From positions 1 to 64,000 of the forward strand of contig JAPSLB010000014.1 of assembly GCA_031181145.1 (NCBI GenBank): a stretch of 64,000 bases of DNA. The letters run 5' to 3'. The stretch comes from Microvirga sp. (GTDB taxonomy: Bacteria > Pseudomonadota > Alphaproteobacteria > Rhizobiales > Beijerinckiaceae). Below the pieces are notes generated by a model that was given only the letters and a program-made list of their open reading frames with translations, was not told the DNA's origin and did no database searches. The position numbers were made by a program, and so were the translations under genes. Positions 59,093-64,000 of this stretch are shown piece by piece; the stretch's first letter is position 1; every line of letters starts with the position of its first letter.

Positions 59093-62000
59093 ATGGCGCG
59101 CATTCTCCAGGATATCGGCTTCGTCCATCTGCACGTACACTCCTCGTATTCGCTGCTCGAGGGGGCACTCAAGGTCGCCCAGCTGGCGAAGCTGGCGAGC
59201 GCCGACAAGCAGCCGGCGCTGGCGCTCACGGACACCAACAATCTCTTCGGCGCGCTCGAATTCTCCGAAAAGATGGCCGGGTCCGGCATTCAGCCTATCG
59301 CGGGCGTTCAGCTTTCGGTCTGCTTCGAGGAGCCGGACCCGGTTGCCCGCGTGGTGCCGCAGCCCGCCAGTATCGTGCTGCTGGCGCAGACGGAGGAGGG
59401 CTACCGCAACCTCATGCGGCTCGTGAGTCACGCCTATTTCGGCGTGCCGCTCGGGGAATCCCCGCGCGTCGCCGCGCCCAGTCTCGCAAGCCACAGCGAG
59501 GGGCTCATCGCGCTGACCGGCGGATTTGCCGGACCGCTCGATTCCGCTTTGCGCAACGGCGGGCGGCAGGAACTCGCGCAGGCGCGTCTCGACATGCTGA
59601 AGAACGCTTTCGGGCATCAGCTCTATGTGGAGATCCAGCGTCACGGCCTCGACGAGGAACGGATGGTGGAGAGCGAGCTGATCGCGCTCGCCGACCGCAA
59701 CGGCCTGCCCATCGTGGCCGCCAACGAGCCGTTCTTCTCCTCGCCGAAGGACTACGAGGCGCATGATGCGCTCCTCGCCATCGCAGAGGGCCAGATCGTC
59801 TCCAACGACAATCGCCGCCGCCTGTCGCCCGAGCATTATTTCAAGACGCGTCAGCAGATGATGGAGCTGTTCGCCGATCTGCCGGATGCGCTCAACGCCA
59901 CCGTAGAAATCGCGATGCGCTGCTCGACGCGGGTGCGGACCCGCAAGCCCATCCTGCCGAATTTCGGCACGGGCGCCGATGCCGCAGCGCTCGATGAAGG
60001 GGAGGAACTGCAGCGGCAGGCCGAGGAAGGGCTTGCACGACGCCTGGCCGCGCATGGCCCCGCGCCTGGCCTTACGGAGCAGGATTATCACGATCGTCTC
60101 GCCTTCGAGATCGGCATCATCCGCAACATGAAGTTTCCCGGCTACTTCCTGATCGTGTCGGACTTCATCAAGTGGGCGAAGCAGCACGACATTCCGGTCG
60201 GTCCGGGCCGTGGCTCGGGCGCCGGTTCGCTCGTGGCCTACGCGCTCACGATCACCGACCTCGATCCGCTTCGCTTCAGCCTGCTCTTCGAGCGCTTCCT
60301 CAATCCGGAACGCGTCTCGATGCCGGACTTCGATATCGACTTCTGCGTGGAAGGCCGCGAGCGCGTGATCGAATACGTGCAGAATCGCTATGGCGAGGAG
60401 CAGGTCGCGCAGATCATCACCTTCGGTACTCTGCTTGCGCGCGGCGTCATGCGCGACGTCGGCCGCGTTCTCGAAATGCCTTATGGCCAGGTGGACAAGC
60501 TCACCAAGCTCGTGCCGCAGAACCCGGCTAATCCCGTGACCCTGGCCCAGGCCATCGACGGCGAGCCGAAGCTGCAGGCTGCCATCGAGGAAGAGCCCGT
60601 CGTCAAGCGCATGCTCGACATCGCGCAGAAGCTCGAAGGCCTGCATCGCCACGCATCGACGCACGCGGCAGGGGTCGTGATCGGTGACCGTCCTCTCCAG
60701 GAACTGGTGCCGCTCTACCGAGACCCGAAAACCGGAATGCGCGTGACCCAGTTCAACATGAAGTGGGTCGAGCAGGCGGGTCTCGTGAAGTTCGACTTCC
60801 TCGGTCTGAAGACGCTCACCGTCCTGCGTACGGCTGTCGATCTCATCAAACGCAGGAACATCCACATCGATCTGTCGGCATTGCCGCTCGATGATCGCAA
60901 GACCTACGAGATGCTCCGGCGCGGCGAGACGGTCGGCGTGTTCCAGGTGGAATCGGCGGGCATGCGAAAAGCGCTCGTGGAGATGGAGACCGACCGCTTC
61001 GAGGACATCATCGCCCTCGTGGCGCTCTACCGTCCTGGCCCGATGGCGAACATCCCGGTCTATTGCGCCCGCAAGCTCGGCAAGGACGAACACAACAAGA
61101 AGGACTGGTATCCGCACGACAAGCTGGAGCCGATCCTGCGCGAGACCTTCGGGATCATCGTCTACCAGGAGCAGGTGATGGAGGTCGCGAAGGTCCTCGC
61201 GGGCTACTCACTCGGGGACGCCGACCTTCTGCGCCGCGCCATGGGTAAGAAGATCAAGGCCGAGATGGACGCACAGCGCGAGCGCTTCGTGTCCGGCGCG
61301 GCCAAGGGCGGGCTCGAGAAGGCGAAAGCCAACGAGATCTTCGACCTGCTCGCCAAGTTCGCGGATTACGGCTTCAACAAGAGTCATGCCGCGGCTTATG
61401 CGCTCGTCGCGTTCCAGACAGCCTATCTCAAGGCGAATTTCCCGGTCGAGTTCCTGGCTGCGTCCATGACGCTCGATCTCGACAACACCGACAAGCTCTC
61501 GGAATTCCGGCGCGAGGCGCAGCGCCTCGGCTTCAAAGTGATTCCGCCATCCATCAATCGCTCGGGCGTGGTGTTCGACGTGGTCTACGACGAGGAGGGC
61601 AAGGGCTCCATCCTCTACGCGCTCGCGGCCGTGAAGGGCGTTGGCCGCCAGGCCATCGAGGCGGTGGTGGAGGCAAGGGGCGACGAGCCGTTCAAGGATC
61701 TCGCCGACTTCGCGCGCCGCATCAATCCGAAGGCGCTCAACAAGCGCACCCTCGAGAACCTCATCGCCGCGGGCGCCTTCGACGAGTTGGAGCCGGACCG
61801 GGCCAAGGCCTGCGCCTCCATTGACGCGATGATGAGTCTTGCCCAGCAATCCTACGAGGCTGCGAATGGCGGCATGATCGATATGTTCGGTGGCATGGCC
61901 TCGGCGGATGTGCAGCTCCGCATCCCGTCCTATGAGCCCTGGCCCGCTGCCGAGCGTCTGCAGCGGGAATACGACGCCGTCGGCTTCTTCCTCTCGGGCC

Positions 62001-62566
62001 ATCCGCTCGACGAATATGGCGATCTCCTGCAGAAGCTCCGGGTGCAGACCTGGGCGGATTTCTGCCGCTCGGTGAAGGCCGGCAACTCGGTCGGCAAGGT
62101 CGCCGCCACCGTCCTCGACCGGCAGGAGCGCCGCACCAAGACCGGCAACAAGATGGGGATCCTGACCCTCTCGGATCAGACCGGGCAGTTCGAGGCTATC
62201 ATCTTTTCCGAGGGGCTCGCGCGCCTGCGCGACGTGCTGGAGCCCGGCACGGCCGTCGTCCTGATGCTCCAGGCGGGCGTCGAGGGCGAGGAGGTGAGGG
62301 CGCGCATCGGTATGGCGGAGCCCCTTGAGGAGGCTATTGCCAAGCACCAGAAGGGCATGCGGATTTTCCTCCGCGACGAGCGCCCCATCTCCAGCGTCTA
62401 TGAGCGTCTGAGGGTGAAAGGCGAGGGCGAGGTCTCTCTGGTCCTGATCCTCGACGACGGCGACCGGGAAGTGGAAGTGAAGCTCCCTGGCAAGTACATG
62501 GCCACTCCCCAGATCGCAGGCGCTCTCCGTGCCGTGCCCGGGGTGGTGGATGTGCACATGAACTAA
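59093..62566 (+). CDS. dnaE: DNA polymerase III subunit alpha
   Basis: DnaE is the replicative DNA polymerase. The 1157-residue protein has the N-terminal PHP domain (FVHLHVHSSYSLLEGAL), the C-family polymerase core with GPGRGSGAGSLVAYAL and the catalytic aspartates of MPDFDIDF (about residues 404-411), the helix-hairpin-helix region, and a C-terminal OB-fold. Length and the PHP motif fit DnaE1, not the mutagenic DnaE2 (about 1050-1080 residues). A small SOS gene lies 135 bases upstream. Confidence 0.97.
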   Translation: MARILQDIGFVHLHVHSSYSLLEGALKVAQLAKLASADKQPALALTDTNNLFGALEFSEKMAGSGIQPIAGVQLSVCFEEPDPVARVVPQPASIVLLAQTEEGYRNLMRLVSHAYFGVPLGESPRVAAPSLASHSEGLIALTGGFAGPLDSALRNGGRQELAQARLDMLKNAFGHQLYVEIQRHGLDEERMVESELIALADRNGLPIVAANEPFFSSPKDYEAHDALLAIAEGQIVSNDNRRRLSPEHYFKTRQQMMELFADLPDALNATVEIAMRCSTRVRTRKPILPNFGTGADAAALDEGEELQRQAEEGLARRLAAHGPAPGLTEQDYHDRLAFEIGIIRNMKFPGYFLIVSDFIKWAKQHDIPVGPGRGSGAGSLVAYALTITDLDPLRFSLLFERFLNPERVSMPDFDIDFCVEGRERVIEYVQNRYGEEQVAQIITFGTLLARGVMRDVGRVLEMPYGQVDKLTKLVPQNPANPVTLAQAIDGEPKLQAAIEEEPVVKRMLDIAQKLEGLHRHASTHAAGVVIGDRPLQELVPLYRDPKTGMRVTQFNMKWVEQAGLVKFDFLGLKTLTVLRTAVDLIKRRNIHIDLSALPLDDRKTYEMLRRGETVGVFQVESAGMRKALVEMETDRFEDIIALVALYRPGPMANIPVYCARKLGKDEHNKKDWYPHDKLEPILRETFGIIVYQEQVMEVAKVLAGYSLGDADLLRRAMGKKIKAEMDAQRERFVSGAAKGGLEKAKANEIFDLLAKFADYGFNKSHAAAYALVAFQTAYLKANFPVEFLAASMTLDLDNTDKLSEFRREAQRLGFKVIPPSINRSGVVFDVVYDEEGKGSILYALAAVKGVGRQAIEAVVEARGDEPFKDLADFARRINPKALNKRTLENLIAAGAFDELEPDRAKACASIDAMMSLAQQSYEAANGGMIDMFGGMASADVQLRIPSYEPWPAAERLQREYDAVGFFLSGHPLDEYGDLLQKLRVQTWADFCRSVKAGNSVGKVAATVLDRQERRTKTGNKMGILTLSDQTGQFEAIIFSEGLARLRDVLEPGTAVVLMLQAGVEGEEVRARIGMAEPLEEAIAKHQKGMRIFLRDERPISSVYERLRVKGEGEVSLVLILDDGDREVEVKLPGKYMATPQIAGALRAVPGVVDVHMN

Positions 62567-62615
62567 TCGGGAATGGCCGGGTCGGAGGGCAGGTTCCGCG
62601 GAATGCCGCGGCCGA

Positions 62616-63425
62616 TCACCGTCCTGGCTCGGCGCTGCTTTCCCTCAGGAATCGGGCCAGTTCGCGAAGCACCTGCTCCGGCTGCTCACGATGAGGAACG
62701 TGTCCGCAGGCGGGCAGGATGACAGGTTCTGCCGGGCCGGGGGTGAGGCGGGCGATGCGCTCCGGATGACGCTCTGACCCATATTCATCCTGGTCGCCGT
62801 GAAGGGCGAGGGTCGGGCAGCGGACCCGTCTCAGGTCCTCATCGAGGCACCAGTGCTCGAAGGCAGGCGCAAGCCATGTCTCGATCCAGGCGTCGAGCAC
62901 CCACTTGGCCTTAGCCCCGTGGTACCGCTCCAGGCGCTCGATCTGGCCGGGTTCCTGGAAAGCGGTCTTGGCTGTCCGAATGCCGGCCAGGGTACGGTCC
63001 TCCACGAAGGCCTGCGCGGACTCCGTCACCAGGGCCACGGAGCTTGCGGGAAAACGCGCCGCGGTCGCCACGGCCATACCTCCGCCGACGCTGTGGCCGA
63101 ACGGGATGATCCTGTTCAAGCCCAGATGCTCGCGCAGATGAGGGATGCTGAATAGCGACTCGCCGCGGATGAAATCGGGGGGCAGGTGGCCGGGGTGAGG
63201 ATCCGATCTGCCGAAGCCCAGGCGGTCGTAGGCGACCACTGTTCTCCCGGTTGCCAATGCGAGTCTCTCCGGAAAGTCGCGCCAGAGATCGACGCAGCCC
63301 AGCGAGTCGTGGAAGAGAAGGAAGGGCGGTTCCGTTACGGATGGCGTATGCGACGGTATCCACACCTTGGCAAAGAGCCTCCCACCTTCGGTCGCAATCC
63401 AGTGGTCGCTCGATCTCAAGGTCAT
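62616..63425 (-). CDS. alpha/beta-fold hydrolase
   Basis: A 269-residue cytoplasmic protein with the alpha/beta hydrolase fold: FLLFHDSLGCVDLWRDFP, the nucleophile elbow GHSVGGG (Ser112), ALHGDQDEYG with the acid, and ACGHVPHREQPEQ with the catalytic histidine. It resembles small esterase or epoxide-hydrolase-like enzymes; the substrate is unknown. ATGs at 63434 and 63425 are both possible, with GAGGA closest to the former; in-frame codons farther upstream look non-coding. It converges on dnaE with 49 bases between. Confidence 0.88.
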   Translation of the reverse strand: MTLRSSDHWIATEGGRLFAKVWIPSHTPSVTEPPFLLFHDSLGCVDLWRDFPERLALATGRTVVAYDRLGFGRSDPHPGHLPPDFIRGESLFSIPHLREHLGLNRIIPFGHSVGGGMAVATAARFPASSVALVTESAQAFVEDRTLAGIRTAKTAFQEPGQIERLERYHGAKAKWVLDAWIETWLAPAFEHWCLDEDLRRVRCPTLALHGDQDEYGSERHPERIARLTPGPAEPVILPACGHVPHREQPEQVLRELARFLRESSAEPGR

Positions 63426-63718
63426 TCTTTGCATCGTCCTCTTCGCAACCTCGGCTCTAGAGGGACAGGATTTCACTCCTTATACCGGGTTGAGCCATCT
63501 CAGGTTCGCTATGCAGGCATGGAAGGGAGCAGGCAACAGAGAAGCAGGCGAAGCACCCATCTTTCTGAGACTCACAATAGCCGACGAAAAGTTCCCCACC
63601 TGCTTAGAAAATATTCCAGGGAAAGTACCGGAACTTTGTTGCGGGTAAGGCGTCATCGTGACGCCCGAGCCACCGTCCGGCAGGCTCTCATCAATCCCAG
63701 TTCTAAAAATGGTGAACC
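63426..63718. other. intergenic region right of the hydrolase
   Basis: This divergent spacer of about 290 bases should hold promoters for the hydrolase (minus) and the secreted protein (plus). It is less GC-rich around 63540-63640. I see no repeat, RNA gene or terminator that I can support. Confidence 0.4.
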
Positions 63719-64000
63719 ATGAAGCGTTCATGCACTCTCGCTTTGTCTGCAGCGGCTCTGCTCCTGGCCACTTCGCCTGCGTCCTATGCTCAGACGATCC
63801 GGTCAGGTCAGCAATGTCGGCCCGCGGTCGCCAATCCGCAAATGTACGGCAATTGTCATCTCCGAATCGTCAGGGGGGCGGAGGTCTGCCGTTGTGCCAT
63901 TCTTCCACAGGCTCTACGCCGCTCGGGCTTCGAGGACCGGGTCAATATTGCTACGGGATCGATCAGCTCGTCCCAAGTCCCTGGCGCCGGCGGCTTCCTC
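63719..64000 (+). CDS. secreted cysteine-containing protein, N-terminal fragment
   Basis: The gene runs off the right edge; 94 codons are visible without a stop. It starts with a clear signal peptide (CTLALSAAALLLATSPASYA, cleaved near residue 24) and continues with cysteines in GQQCRPAV, YGNCHLRI and VCRCAIL, suggesting disulfides in the periplasm. It is not in my memory as a known family. Start ATG 63719 is preceded by weak purines (AAATGGTGA). Too short in this window for both complete domain analysis and function. Confidence 0.7.
   Translation, partial: MKRSCTLALSAAALLLATSPASYAQTIRSGQQCRPAVANPQMYGNCHLRIVRGAEVCRCAILPQALRRSGFEDRVNIATGSISSSQVPGAGGFL

Overview
The window is GC-rich chromosomal DNA of an alphaproteobacterium, most likely in the Rhizobiales (Hyphomicrobiales) near Methylobacteriaceae or Beijerinckiaceae. 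The genus cannot be fixed from sequence alone; a Microvirga- or Methylobacterium-like organism is my inference. Supporting signs are the order pdxJ-acpS-lepB-rnc-era, the block bamE-CBP3-yceD-plsX-fabH-ihfA-merR, the run nrdR-ribD-ribE-ribH-nusB-thiL, a 14-gene nuo operon with a long NuoE tail followed by birA-rnj, a short prolyl-tRNA synthetase, HemB without the zinc cysteine cluster, and a K+-independent H+-pyrophosphatase. No phage, insertion sequence or CRISPR array was seen.

Layout. 1-450 is the start of the rpsF-rpsR operon on the minus strand. 885-4634 is a plus-strand operon (pdxJ, acpS, lepB, rnc, era). 4657-8352 holds two minus-strand genes that look inserted between era and recO: a soluble chemoreceptor with a PilZ domain, and an OmpA-family protein with a very large Pro/Gln/Arg-rich region. 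recO and parC follow. 11655-17458 is a minus-strand set (hemB, a LivH-type permease with a lipoprotein-like N-terminus, threonine ammonia-lyase, RDD protein, bpt, and separately wrbA). 17656-21000 carries a 3-hydroxyisobutyryl-CoA hydrolase-like gene, a small membrane protein and an L,D-transpeptidase. 21077-27939 is glyA-nrdR-ribD-ribE-ribH-nusB-thiL-MFS. hppA stands alone up to 30216, followed by bamE (minus) and then the CBP3/yceD/plsX/fabH/ihfA/merR block. A tRNA-Asp (35503-35579) is followed by a broken iron-permease gene. 36332-51414 is the complete complex I operon nuoA-N, running on into birA, ribonuclease J, methylmalonyl-CoA epimerase and a DUF1467 gene. proS-lolC-lolD-(small SOS gene)-dnaE-(alpha/beta hydrolase, minus) completes the window, and a secreted protein runs off its right edge.

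Most of the content is housekeeping. The most interesting feature is a 33-residue single-span membrane peptide at 58856-58957. It has a strong ribosome-binding site and a promoter whose -35/-10 spacer contains an exact GAAC-N7-GAAC LexA (SOS) box. It sits directly upstream of dnaE and looks like a functional counterpart of the SOS-induced division inhibitor SidA of Caulobacter. Other points of interest are a probable minus-strand small RNA before proS, an iron-permease pseudogene, a lipoprotein-permease fusion, a chemoreceptor with an intact c-di-GMP-binding motif, and a dispersed palindromic repeat family.
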